From NCBI GenBank assembly GCA_964405335.1, contig CAYONP010000149.1:1-8231 (forward strand): a DNA stretch of 8,231 nucleotides, read 5' to 3'. A program made the translations under genes and the position numbers. Source of the DNA: CAYONP01 sp964405335 (lineage in GTDB: Bacteria; Armatimonadota; UBA10988). Positions 1-6,718 of this stretch are shown in pieces. The notes under the pieces are model-generated. The model worked only from the letters and a program-made list of their open reading frames with translations. It did not search any database and was not told the origin of the DNA. The number at the start of each line of letters is the position of its first letter. Position 1 is the stretch's first letter.

Positions 1-55
1 CCGGCGCCACGGGGCTACGCCCGCGCCGCGGGCGGGCGGGGCCGCCCGCGCTCCG
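1..55. repeat. 55-bp direct repeat, copy 1
   Basis: These 55 bases recur exactly at 206-260 and diverge at the next base (G at 56, A at 261). The repeat is almost pure G+C and contains an internal hairpin: a 7-bp stem at 32-38 and 43-49 with a four-base loop. The window opens on the first base of the copy, so how far the repeat extends to the left cannot be seen. It may be part of a 205-bp tandem unit, or a dispersed intergenic repeat at which the assembly broke. Confidence 0.85.
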
Positions 56-81
56 GGGCCCGCGTGAGCGGCCTGAGGTAG

Positions 82-211
82 GGCGCTTTCGCCGAAAGCG
101 CCGGCCGCAAGCCGCCGCAGCCGGCGCCGACCGAGACGGTCGGCCTACGCGTAGCTCGACCGTCGCGGTCGACAAAGGCCGCATCATCGCATCGCCGGTT
201 GTCAACCGGCG
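82..211. repeat. Array of short perfect hairpins with three-base loops
   Basis: Four perfect stem-loops follow one another: 82-102 (9-bp stem, loop GCC), 126-144 (8-bp stem, loop AGA), 156-172 (7-bp stem, loop TCG) and 193-211 (8-bp stem, loop GTC). Between them lie a 10-bp perfect palindrome (CTACGCGTAG, 145-154) and an alternative 8-bp stem pairing 98-105 with 120-127. No T-tract follows any stem, so these are not ordinary intrinsic terminators. The stem sequences differ, so this is not one repeat copied several times. REP-like or MITE-like intergenic DNA, or a structured RNA leader, are possible; the function is unknown. Confidence 0.6.
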
Positions 212-260
212 CCACGGGGCTACGCCCGCGCCGCGGGCGGGCGGGGCCGCCCGCGCTCCG
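206..260. repeat. 55-bp direct repeat, copy 2
   Basis: This is the second exact copy of bases 1-55, offset by 205 bp. Its first six bases also form the right arm of the hairpin at 193-211. The sequence after it (261-357) does not resemble the sequence after copy 1, so the shared block ends sharply at 55 bp. Confidence 0.85.
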
Positions 261-305
261 AGGCGGCGACGCCCGCGCTCGGTGGCTGTTCATTGGCCCA
301 CCGCA

Positions 306-334
306 TTGACACGGCCGCGCCGCGCGGCGACCAT
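306..334 (+). promoter_or_regulatory. Possible sigma-70-type promoter with palindromic spacer
   Basis: A perfect TTGACA lies at 306-311. At 17-bp spacing comes GACCAT (329-334), which matches only three of six -10 positions. The spacer contains a perfect 12-bp palindrome, CGCCGCGCGGCG (318-329), which could be an operator or just reflect high GC. It sits 24 bases upstream of the first gene's start. The -35 box is convincing by eye and the -10 box is weak. Confidence 0.3.
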
Positions 335-357
335 CGAACGGTGACCGGAGACCGCGC

Positions 358-1692
358 ATGATCCCGGCGATCTTCTACGGCCTGCTGCTCGCGGGCGGCC
401 GGACGGTTGTCGAGCCGGTCGAGAGCGATGCGCTGCTGGCCAATCCGGGCCTTGGCTGGCAGACCTTCCATCGCTTCGCCGATGACGATCCGAACCTGGC
501 CGGGCTGCCCTCGGGGTCGGCCTACTTCCGCTTCTACTGGCGCGACCTCGAGCCGGCCGAGGGGGAGATCGACTTCGCCCAGCTTGACGAGCTGCTGGCC
601 CACGCCCGCCGGGCCGGCCAGCGACTGGCCTTCCGGGTGATGTGCATCGGCACGCATGAGCGTGCGGTCGACTCGCCCGAATGGCTGCGCGAGCAGGGCT
701 GCCCGGGTTTCGAGTTCCGCTATGGCGACGGTGGGCCGCTGCGCTGGGCGCCCGACATGGACAGCCCGCTGTTTCAGGCGGCCCACTTTCGCTTCATCCG
801 CGCGCTGGGCGAGCGCTACGACGGCCACCCCGACATCGACCTGCTCGACATCGGCACCGTCGGACTGTGGGGCGAGTGGCACATGAGCGGCACCGGCGTG
901 GAGATGCCCAGCGAGGCCACCCGCCGCGCGATTGTCGACGCCTGGCGGGCAGCCTTCCCGACCACGCCGACGGTGATGCTGATCGGCGACCGCGAACCGC
1001 TGCGCTATGCCGTCGAGCAGGGTTGTGGCTGGCGCGCCGACTGCCTCGGTGACTTCGGCGGCTTCTCGGCGACGTGGAACCATATGGAGCACTTCTATCG
1101 CCAGCAGCTCGCCGCCGCCGGCGCCGAGGAGGCCTGGCGCACCGCGCCGGTGGCCTTCGAAAGCTGCTGGGACATGCGCAAGTGGGTCGAAGAGGGCTGG
1201 TCGCTGCGGAGCATCTTCGAGTACGCGCTCGAGCTGCACGCCAGCTACCTGAACAACAAGAGCGCCCCGCTGCCCGCCGGCGACGAGGCGCGCGCCGAGG
1301 TCGAGCGCTTCCTGCGCCGACTCGGCTACCGGCTGGTCCTCCGCCGGCTCGAGCATCCGGCGACCGTGGCGGCGGGACGCACCGTGCGTTTCGAGTCGAC
1401 CTGGGACAACGTCGGCGTCGCGCCGCCCTACCGTGACTGGCGCCTGGCCGTGCGGATCGAGCGCGACCAGCAGCGCGGCCATGCCGCCGGCGAGAGCGTG
1501 AATGGCTGGTTGCCGGGCGAGCACCAGGCCGGCATCGACCTCGCCGTGCCGGCCGAGGCGACGCCCGGCCGCTACACCGTCGCCGTGGCGGTCGTTGCGC
1601 CGGGCACCTGGGAGCCGGTCGTCCGCCTGGCCATCGACGGCCGCGGCGACGACGGATGGTATGCGCTGAGTAGCCTCGAGGTGACGCCATGA
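358..1692 (+). CDS. GH-like TIM-barrel protein with DUF4832-like C-terminus
   Basis: This 444-residue protein has two parts. Residues about 28-300 look like a clan-A glycosidase barrel: an NPGLGWQ start, then AYFRFYWRDLEPAEGEIDF at 55-73, the usual first-strand pattern of GH42-like enzymes. Likely catalytic acids are E173 in GLWGEWH and E268 in AFESCWD. Residues about 325-444 form a beta-rich domain with WDNVGVAPPYRDW at 349-361, the signature I associate with DUF4832. The substrate is unknown. The N-terminus is hydrophobic but lacks positive charge, so export is uncertain. The ATG at 358 is chosen because GGAG (347-350) sits seven bases before it. Its TGA overlaps the next gene's ATG, implying translational coupling. 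The family is recognised from motifs only; an inactive carbohydrate-binding barrel is the main alternative. Confidence 0.82.
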   Translation: MIPAIFYGLLLAGGRTVVEPVESDALLANPGLGWQTFHRFADDDPNLAGLPSGSAYFRFYWRDLEPAEGEIDFAQLDELLAHARRAGQRLAFRVMCIGTHERAVDSPEWLREQGCPGFEFRYGDGGPLRWAPDMDSPLFQAAHFRFIRALGERYDGHPDIDLLDIGTVGLWGEWHMSGTGVEMPSEATRRAIVDAWRAAFPTTPTVMLIGDREPLRYAVEQGCGWRADCLGDFGGFSATWNHMEHFYRQQLAAAGAEEAWRTAPVAFESCWDMRKWVEEGWSLRSIFEYALELHASYLNNKSAPLPAGDEARAEVERFLRRLGYRLVLRRLEHPATVAAGRTVRFESTWDNVGVAPPYRDWRLAVRIERDQQRGHAAGESVNGWLPGEHQAGIDLAVPAEATPGRYTVAVAVVAPGTWEPVVRLAIDGRGDDGWYALSSLEVTP

Positions 1693-3233
1693 CCGGAGCG
1701 CTGGCCATGCTCTGCCTGCTGCCGCTGACCGCCGCCGATGTCACGGGCGAGTTCATCGTCGTCGGCGCCGATCGCTTCTCGTTCCACACCGCCGTCTCGC
1801 GCACGCCGTTCGTGCCGCTCGGGGCGAACTTCGTGCTGGGCAGCAAGGAGTATCTGAACAACTTCGGACCCGAGGTCTACGACGCGGACTATTACACCCG
1901 CGTCCTCGACGCCGCGGCGGGCATCCAACTCAACACAATCAAGGTCTTCCTACCCATCGCGCAGGTCCTGCCCGACCCGCAGGGCCCGCTGGAGGCGGTC
2001 ATCGCGCCGGGCTACCTGGACAACCTGGCGCACTTCCTCGGCCTCTGCCGCGAGCGGGGCATCCGCTGCATCGTCGCGCTCACCTCGTGGGGCGGCAACG
2101 GCATCCGCTGGTGGCACGACGGCGGGCAGTACTGGGGCCGCGCGCCGTGGCGAACCGACGAGGGCGTCGACTCGCGCGCCGTGCTGCGCTCGTTCTGGAC
2201 GCAGTTGGCCGGGCGCTTTGCCGACGAGCCGACCATCTTCGCCTGGACGCCGGCGGTCGAATGGACCTTCCCCGCGTCGAACCTGACCTGGACCCGGCCG
2301 GACGAGCAGCACGGCCGGCTGCTGACCGAGCAGGCGTTGTTCTACTGGCGCGCCTGGCTGGCCGCCCGGTACGGCGACATCGAGGCGCTCAACGCCGCTT
2401 ATGAAGCCGACTACGACGACTTCGACGCGGTGCCGGTGGTCGACTACGACTATGACCAGGCGGCCCGGCGCTACGCCTCGCCGGACGCGATGGTGCAGGA
2501 CTATCAGGACTGGCGCGAGTGGTCGTCGATGCGCTACCTGCGGCCGCAGATCGAGGCCATCCGCGCGGCCGACCCGAACCACCTGGTGACCATCTCGAAC
2601 CACATGCGCCGGCCGGCGGGGCTGTGGCCCGGCGCGGCGCGCTACTTCATGGGCTTCAGCGTGCCCGAGCAGGCGCTGCTGGTCGACTTCTACACCCATC
2701 ACGACAACAACGACGAGGGCGAGCAGCGCGAGGGCTTTGCGCTCGAGCAGCTCGGCCGCGCCGCCACGCTGCGGATGCGCTTCTGCCTGGCCGGCGAGCT
2801 GAAGCCGATCCTCATGGAGGAGTTCAGCTTCGGCTCGGTCGACCCCGAGCGCACCGCCGCGGCGCACCGCGAGCTGATCCTCGGCACCGTCGGCAGCAGC
2901 TCCGGCTGGCTGACCTGGTACTTGATGTATCCCGCCGACGCCAACCAGGCCGACACGGCCAACCGCTGCTACCTGCTCGACGACGATCTGCAGCCGAGCC
3001 CGGCCGGCCTGCTGATGCGCGAGTTGGGCGGTCCCGACGGCCTGCTCGCGCGCACCGACCTGGCCTATCGCCCCGGCCGCACGCAGCTCGCGCTGGACCG
3101 CACGGCCGAGATGGTGCCGCGCGAGCTGGGCACGCTGCTCAAGATCGAGCGGAACTGGGATGGCTACGAGCATCCAGTCGATTTCGTCTGGCCGCCGAAT
3201 GCGTGGATTAACTTGCGCCTCGCTGAGGAATAA
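1689..3233 (+). CDS. Secreted GH42/GH5-like glycoside hydrolase (clan A)
   Basis: This 514-residue protein starts with a short signal-peptide-like segment (residues 1-16, a hydrophobic run ending LPLTAA). A TIM barrel follows: PFVPLGANF at 40-48, NTIKVFLPI at 82-90 and RCIVALTSWGG at 126-136. E191 in WTPAVEW is the likely acid/base and E377 or E378 in ILMEEFSFG the likely nucleophile. The segment WRAWLAARYGDIEALNAAYE (220-239) closely resembles the GH42 pattern after strand 4. The substrate cannot be read from sequence; beta-galactoside or beta-mannoside are family-level guesses. Its ATG overlaps the previous stop (ATGA), with a weak GAGG at 1678-1681. The pair is very probably one operon. 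The protein ends soon after the barrel, without an obvious C-terminal beta-sandwich domain. Confidence 0.85.
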   Translation: MTGALAMLCLLPLTAADVTGEFIVVGADRFSFHTAVSRTPFVPLGANFVLGSKEYLNNFGPEVYDADYYTRVLDAAAGIQLNTIKVFLPIAQVLPDPQGPLEAVIAPGYLDNLAHFLGLCRERGIRCIVALTSWGGNGIRWWHDGGQYWGRAPWRTDEGVDSRAVLRSFWTQLAGRFADEPTIFAWTPAVEWTFPASNLTWTRPDEQHGRLLTEQALFYWRAWLAARYGDIEALNAAYEADYDDFDAVPVVDYDYDQAARRYASPDAMVQDYQDWREWSSMRYLRPQIEAIRAADPNHLVTISNHMRRPAGLWPGAARYFMGFSVPEQALLVDFYTHHDNNDEGEQREGFALEQLGRAATLRMRFCLAGELKPILMEEFSFGSVDPERTAAAHRELILGTVGSSSGWLTWYLMYPADANQADTANRCYLLDDDLQPSPAGLLMRELGGPDGLLARTDLAYRPGRTQLALDRTAEMVPRELGTLLKIERNWDGYEHPVDFVWPPNAWINLRLAEE

Positions 3234-3520
3234 GAGACTCGACTGGCCCGGTCTTTGCAGTGTGTTAGGCGACCAGGCCGCGGCAGGGGCGGCCGGAGAC
3301 GGACAGGTGGGGTTGGGCTCACAGGGGCGTCGCAGGTTGTGATCGCAGTCAGGGGTGTTGGCCACTCGGGATGCGCTCTGTCATCCCGTGCGGTCAGATC
3401 GTAGCTTCACCCACACTCCCCGCACTGCGCCCTTGTGTCACGCGTGCCGTGTCTTCACTGCCGAACCCGGCACGGCCCCACCCACCTCGTCGAGCAGGTC
3501 ACCGCGACTGGAGACGCACG
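3234..3520. other. Spacer with one hairpin, no gene seen
   Basis: This 287-bp spacer separates the glycosidase pair from the YfhO-like gene. About 40 bases after the stop there is a hairpin at 3273-3296 (GGCCGC pairing with GCGGCC, plus two outer C-G pairs beside a bulged A). It has no T-run, so it is at best a weak terminator or an mRNA-protecting structure. A second 7-bp stem pairs 3443-3449 with 3468-3474. The frame of the next gene is open back to 3371, but that stretch is rich in Pro, Arg and Ser, unlike a membrane-protein N-terminus, and is not called coding. No convincing promoter was found. Confidence 0.5.
3510..3513 (+). promoter_or_regulatory. Ribosome binding site fixing the YfhO-like start
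   Basis: GGAG lies seven bases before the ATG at 3521. It selects this start over the in-frame ATG at 3371, because from 3521 the protein opens with a short basic region followed directly by the first membrane helix. Confidence 0.65.
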
Positions 3521-4783
3521 ATGAAGTGGGCTGCTGTTCGCGCACCCGGGCCGCACCTCCACCGCGTGCTGCTGTGGACGGCCGCGGCGCTGATGCTGGG
3601 CTTGGCCTTGCCGCTGCTGGCCGGGCGGATCTACGCCCGCGACGATCTGGCGAACTTCACCCTGGTCTGGCGCTTGTTCTACGCTCGGTGCCTCCACGCC
3701 GGCTGCTCGCCGCTGTGGACCCCAGACATCTTCAACGGGTTTTATCTGCACGGCGAGGGTCAGGGCGGGCAGTTCCATCCCTGCCACGTGCTGCTCTACG
3801 GCTTGTTGCCGGGCCCGCTGGCTTTCGATCTGGAGGTCTTGCTGCCCTATCCAATCCTCCTGATCGGCCTCTGGGTCTGGTTGCGCGGGACCCTGCGCGA
3901 TGACACGGCGGCGCTCTTCGCCGCGCTGACGCTGGCCTTCTCCGGCTGGTGCGTCCGCCGGCATGTGCATATCAACGCCATGCATGTGATCGTCCACATT
4001 CCCTGGTTGCTGGTGGCCCTGCGCACGGCGCTGACCGGCGACGACGGGCGCCGGCGAGCCAGAGGCGCGGCTGCCGTCGCCGCGCTGACCGGCTCGCAGA
4101 TCCTGCTCGGCTATCCGTTCTTTGTCCTCATCTCGGTCCTGGTCGAGCTCTGGTGGTTCGCCTACCTCGTCGGCCTCGATGGCGCCGTGCGACGGCGGTT
4201 CTGGCTCGTCGTGGGGGCTAAGCTGCTCGGCCTGGTGCTGGGCGCGGTGCAACTGGTCCCCAGTTGGGACTTGCTGCAGAACTCCGATCGCGCGCTGGCC
4301 GCCAGCGGCATCGATCCGTTCGAGGGCCAGGCCTCGTTCCGGCTCCTGGTCAGCGCGCTGATCCCATTCACCGCGTGGGAGCTCGGCGCTCACGAAGCTC
4401 CGTTCCACTTCGGTTACCTGCCGCTCACGCTCGCGCTCTGGTCGGTGGTCAACCGGCGGATCCTGACCGACCATCGGCGACTGGTCTGGTACCTTACGGC
4501 CCTCGCGCTGTTCGGCCTCTGGATGGCGCTGGGCGAGCATGGCCTGCTCTACGGGCTGGTCGCCAAGCTGCCGCTGCTGAGCGGCTTCCGGGTGCCGGTG
4601 CGCTATGCCTTCGTGACCGTCTTCGCCGTCGCCGTGCTGTCCGGACTCGGGTTCAGTGAGCTGGTGCGCCGCGCCGGTACCCTGACGCGCCAGGAAACTC
4701 GCTGGCTCCTCTTCCTCAGCGGCGTGTACGCGATGGTGGTTGTCTATGCCGCGGCCAGAACCCTGATGCTGGGCCGGATGTAG
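3521..4783 (+). CDS. YfhO-like membrane protein, N-terminal part, ends at in-frame TAG
   Basis: These 420 residues form the multi-pass half of a YfhO-family (PF09586-like) protein, a GT-C-fold relative thought to act in lipid-linked sugar transfer to envelope polymers. Membrane helices are evident near 16-35, 104-121, 129-145, 153-170, 194-216, 227-247, 320-338, 360-378 and 394-412. After helix 1 comes RIYARDDLANF (36-46), with acidic D41 and D42 where GT-C enzymes carry their key acid. The family signature follows: PLWTPDIFNGFYLHGEGQGG at 64-83. The TAG at 4781-4783 falls between helices. The same frame continues directly into the family's C-terminal region to 5680, giving about 719 codons, a normal length for the family. 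This is therefore probably half of one gene: a nonsense mutation, an assembly error or, less likely, readthrough. Confidence 0.82.
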   Translation: MKWAAVRAPGPHLHRVLLWTAAALMLGLALPLLAGRIYARDDLANFTLVWRLFYARCLHAGCSPLWTPDIFNGFYLHGEGQGGQFHPCHVLLYGLLPGPLAFDLEVLLPYPILLIGLWVWLRGTLRDDTAALFAALTLAFSGWCVRRHVHINAMHVIVHIPWLLVALRTALTGDDGRRRARGAAAVAALTGSQILLGYPFFVLISVLVELWWFAYLVGLDGAVRRRFWLVVGAKLLGLVLGAVQLVPSWDLLQNSDRALAASGIDPFEGQASFRLLVSALIPFTAWELGAHEAPFHFGYLPLTLALWSVVNRRILTDHRRLVWYLTALALFGLWMALGEHGLLYGLVAKLPLLSGFRVPVRYAFVTVFAVAVLSGLGFSELVRRAGTLTRQETRWLLFLSGVYAMVVVYAAARTLMLGRM

Positions 4784-4819
4784 GGGGCGTTCCGCACGGC
4801 GCTGCTCTGGTTTGGCGTC

Positions 4820-5680
4820 GTGGCCGTATTCGCCGCCCTGGCCTTGCTGCGCTGGACCTGCCGCGGGGCGCGCCTCGGCCCGGCGCTGCTGGTGGTTCTC
4901 GTCGGTCTCGATCTCGGCCTCTACGGCCTGCCCCACGTGCTCGGGCGGACCGTCGCGACTCCCGGCCAACTGCCGGCCGACCTGCAGCCGCCGGTGCCGA
5001 GGGGCTCGAGGGTCTACTGCGATGACCTCCGGGTCGATCGACTTGCCCTGGCCGGCTATCGGCTCGTCAACGGCTACGCCGGCTTGTACCCGGTCAAGCG
5101 CCTGGACTACCGGCATACCGTGGCGGCGCTGCGGCTGGCCGGCGCCGCGGCTGCCTGGTTCCGGCCCGGCGATGGCCGTACCGCGCCTGCAGGGCTGGTC
5201 GCGCTGAAGGACGGGTGGTACCTGGTTCCTGAACCGTTGCCGCGCGTCCGGCTGATGCGCCGCGCCAGGGTGAGTCAGCATCCGTCGGCGGCGCTCGCGC
5301 AGGTCGACCCCGACCGCGAGGCCGTCGTCGAGCAGGAGCTTGGCCTCGATGGCTGGTCACCGCCGGGCCGGGCGCTGCTGTTGGTCGACGAACCAGACCA
5401 TCGGGCCATCGGCGTGACGGCGCCTGGCCGTCAACTGCTGGTCGTGGCCGAGAGCTACCACTCGGGCTGGCGTACCTCGGTCGACGGCGAGCGCCGCGAG
5501 CTGCTGCGGGTCTACGGCGACTTCATGGGCGTTGTCGTCGGACCCGGTGACCGCCTTGTCGTCTTCAGCTTCGAGCCGGTCAGCCAGCGGATCGGGCTGT
5601 GGACCTCATTGGTCGGTTTCGTCGTGCTGGCGGCCTGGTTTGCGGTCAGCCTGACCGCTCCAGCCTGGCGGCTGCGGTGA
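4820..5680 (+). CDS. YfhO-like membrane protein, C-terminal part
   Basis: This is in the same frame as the preceding gene fragment; the frame is open from 4784, immediately after the TAG. The GTG at 4820 is only the first possible restart and has no clear ribosome binding site, so it may not be a true start. From 4784 the frame encodes 298 residues: a helix (ALLWFGVVAVFAALALL), a second helix (ALLVVLVGLDLGLYGL), then a soluble domain and a final helix (LWTSLVGFVVLAAWFAV). The stretch VVAESYHSGWRTSVDGE, followed by a VGPGDRLVVFSFEP segment, is the typical YfhO C-terminal signature. Without the N-terminal barrel of helices this piece is unlikely to work alone. The most economical reading is one gene, 3521-5680, with a single stop codon. 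Confidence 0.75.
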   Translation: MAVFAALALLRWTCRGARLGPALLVVLVGLDLGLYGLPHVLGRTVATPGQLPADLQPPVPRGSRVYCDDLRVDRLALAGYRLVNGYAGLYPVKRLDYRHTVAALRLAGAAAAWFRPGDGRTAPAGLVALKDGWYLVPEPLPRVRLMRRARVSQHPSAALAQVDPDREAVVEQELGLDGWSPPGRALLLVDEPDHRAIGVTAPGRQLLVVAESYHSGWRTSVDGERRELLRVYGDFMGVVVGPGDRLVVFSFEPVSQRIGLWTSLVGFVVLAAWFAVSLTAPAWRLR

Positions 5681-5741
5681 CGCATGCCGGGCCGCCGGTG
5701 CTCGAGCCCGACGTGGCAGCGCGCAGGCGCGCCCTGGCCGG

Positions 5742-5770
5742 TTGACCACCGGTTCGGCCGGGCATACCAT
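5742..5770 (+). promoter_or_regulatory. Promoter-like sequence of the toxin-antitoxin operon
   Basis: TTGACC (5742-5747) and TACCAT (5765-5770) are separated by exactly 17 bp, matching five of six and four of six sigma-70 consensus positions. The antitoxin ATG is 34 bases downstream. CCGGTT occurs at 5738-5743 and 5749-5754, an 11-bp repeat over the -35 box, close to one helical turn. It is a plausible operator, since Phd/YefM antitoxins usually repress their own operon. Repressor binding is inference. Confidence 0.45.
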
Positions 5771-5804
5771 CGAGACCGCCGCGGTTGGCGCGGGCGAGAC
5801 GACG

Positions 5805-6053
5805 ATGGTGGTCAAGACAATCACCGAGGCGAAGGCGCGGCTCTCGGCGCTGGTCGAGCGGGCGCTGGCCGGCGAGGAGATCATCATCGCCCGGGCCGGC
5901 AAGCCGGCGGTCAGGCTGGTGCCGGTCGAGGCGAACGGTGACCCGCCCAGGCGGCGCGAGCCGGGCGTGCTGGAAGGCGAGATCTGGATCGCCGACGATT
6001 TCGACGAGTGGCCGCGCGACATCGCCGTGGCGCTGGGCATGGTTGACGAATGA
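5805..6053 (+). CDS. Phd/YefM-family antitoxin
   Basis: This 82-residue protein has the classic family layout. The N-terminal fold opens with the TITEAKARLSALVERAL segment (5-21), then EEIIIARAGKPAVRLVPV at 24-41, the DNA-binding and dimer-forming half. The C-terminal tail RREPGVLEGEIWIADDFDEW (50-69) is the flexible part that normally wraps the toxin. It should neutralise the PIN toxin encoded next and repress the operon. The ATG at 5805 is preferred because the family consensus begins a few residues later; a TTG at 5742 would add 21 uncharacteristic residues. The ribosome binding site is weak (GGCGAG). The stop overlaps the toxin start (ATGA). The first 22 codons are duplicated 700 bp downstream. 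Confidence 0.9.
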   Translation: MVVKTITEAKARLSALVERALAGEEIIIARAGKPAVRLVPVEANGDPPRRREPGVLEGEIWIADDFDEWPRDIAVALGMVDE

Positions 6054-6424
6054 GGCTCCTTCTCGACTCCCACGTCCTGCTCTGGTGGCTCGTGAAGGAC
6101 CGCAGGTTGGCCGACCGGCATCGACGGGCGATCGGCGACCCGAGCAACTTCGTCAGCGTCAGCGCGGCGAGTGTGTGGGAGTTAGCAATCAAGAGCTCGA
6201 TCGGCAAGCTGGAGCTGCCGGATCGGTTCGCGCAGGTTGTCGCTGCGGAGTTCCCGGTGATACCGGTCGAGCTGCCACACGCGGCGAAGGTCGCCGAGTT
6301 GCCGTTGCTGCATCGCGATCCGTTCGACCGGCTGCTGGTGGCGCAATGCCTGCTCGAAGGCCTGACCTTGGCGACGGTCGACCCGATTCTAGGTCGCTAC
6401 GGCATCCCCATCCTGACCCCGTGA
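6050..6424 (+). CDS. PIN-domain toxin (VapC-like ribonuclease)
   Basis: This 124-residue, single-domain PIN nuclease of the type paired with Phd-like antitoxins is full length for its family. Metal-binding acids are visible: D6 in LLLDSHVLLWW, E44 in ASVWELAIK, D90 and D93 in LLHRDPFDRLL, and D111 in LATVDPIL. PIN toxins cleave RNA, often tRNA or rRNA, with Mg or Mn; the target here is unknown. All expected active-site residues are present, so it looks intact. Translation is coupled to the antitoxin by the ATGA overlap at 6050-6053. Pieces of this gene (codons near 20-27 and the last codons) reappear in the decayed copy at 6566-6618. Confidence 0.92.
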   Translation: MRLLLDSHVLLWWLVKDRRLADRHRRAIGDPSNFVSVSAASVWELAIKSSIGKLELPDRFAQVVAAEFPVIPVELPHAAKVAELPLLHRDPFDRLLVAQCLLEGLTLATVDPILGRYGIPILTP

Positions 6425-6488
6425 CCGATGGCACTGAGTGCCGCGGGGCATCGTCGAAGACAGAGGGACGCCCGCCGCACGGTGAATC
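6422..6488. repeat. Downstream flank of the toxin-antitoxin unit, copy 1
   Basis: This stretch begins at the toxin stop codon and matches 6779-6845 with about seven mismatches in 67 bases. It includes a triloop hairpin at 6430-6442 (GGCAC, TGA, GTGCC) that is disrupted in the second copy. It shows that the duplicated unit included sequence beyond the toxin stop. Confidence 0.75.
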
Positions 6489-6492
6489 AACC

Positions 6493-6618
6493 GGCGAGAC
6501 GACGATGGTGGTCTAGACAATCACCGAGGCGAAGGCGCGGCTCTCGGCGCTGGTCGAGCGGGCGCTGGCCGACCGGCATCGACGGGCGAACTCGGTCGTG
6601 ACGGAATCCCCATCTCGG
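6493..6618 (+). pseudogene. Decayed, chimeric second copy of the toxin-antitoxin pair
   Basis: Bases 6493-6570 match 5793-5870 with one difference, at an exact 700-bp offset. That difference turns antitoxin codon 4 from AAG into TAG (6514-6516). At 6566 the match switches to toxin sequence (6108-6131), joined through the shared six bases TGGCCG, so 242 bp of the original are missing. From about 6594 it jumps again to the toxin's last codons (like 6392-6412, three mismatches in 21). The piece therefore keeps the antitoxin start, a short toxin segment and the toxin end. No working protein can come from it. The right part continues beyond the gap. Confidence 0.8.
6564..6618. repeat. 55-bp sequence repeated across the gap, left copy
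   Basis: This 55-bp block directly abuts the gap on its left. It is identical to 6719-6773, which abuts the gap on its right. The block spans the antitoxin-toxin junction and the toxin-end remnant. Confidence 0.9.
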
Positions 6619-6718
6619 NNNNNNNNNNNNNNNNNNNNNNNNNNNNNNNNNNNNNNNNNNNNNNNNNNNNNNNNNNNNNNNNNNNNNNNNNNNNNNNNNN
6701 NNNNNNNNNNNNNNNNNN
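6619..6718. other. Assembly gap of exactly 100 N
   Basis: One hundred undetermined bases, a common placeholder for a gap of unknown size. Because both edges carry the same 55 bp, the true distance may be zero (overlapping contig ends) or one or more additional repeat units. Confidence 0.97.

Noticed and set aside
1..260. CRISPR array
   Set aside because: There are only two copies of the repeat, 150 bp apart, with no regular spacers and no cas genes.
220..1524. Long minus-strand open frame of 434 codons opposite the first gene
   Set aside because: It is the complement of a gene with clear glycosidase-like motifs and third-position GC bias; its translation is low-complexity and resembles no family.
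3443..3474. 7-bp inverted repeat before the YfhO-like gene as a terminator or riboswitch
   Set aside because: It has an 18-base loop, no T-run and no recognisable riboswitch features; chance is likely at this GC content.
3371..3520. Upstream extension of the YfhO-like gene to an ATG at 3371
   Set aside because: The added 50 residues are Pro/Arg/Ser-rich, while GGAG at 3510 and a normal membrane N-terminus support the ATG at 3521.
3455..5281. Minus-strand open frame of 608 codons opposite the YfhO-like gene
   Set aside because: It is rich in Gln, Arg, Glu and Pro with no domain pattern, a usual antisense shadow in GC-rich DNA. Remaining open opposite the TAG does not make it a gene.
5742..5804. 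TTG start extending the antitoxin by 21 residues
   Set aside because: The extension falls on the promoter-like sequence and the family consensus starts at the later ATG.
5785..6516. Plus-strand open frame of 243 codons overlapping the toxin-antitoxin genes
   Set aside because: It is a different reading frame of the well-supported antitoxin and toxin, with an Arg/Ser-rich translation.
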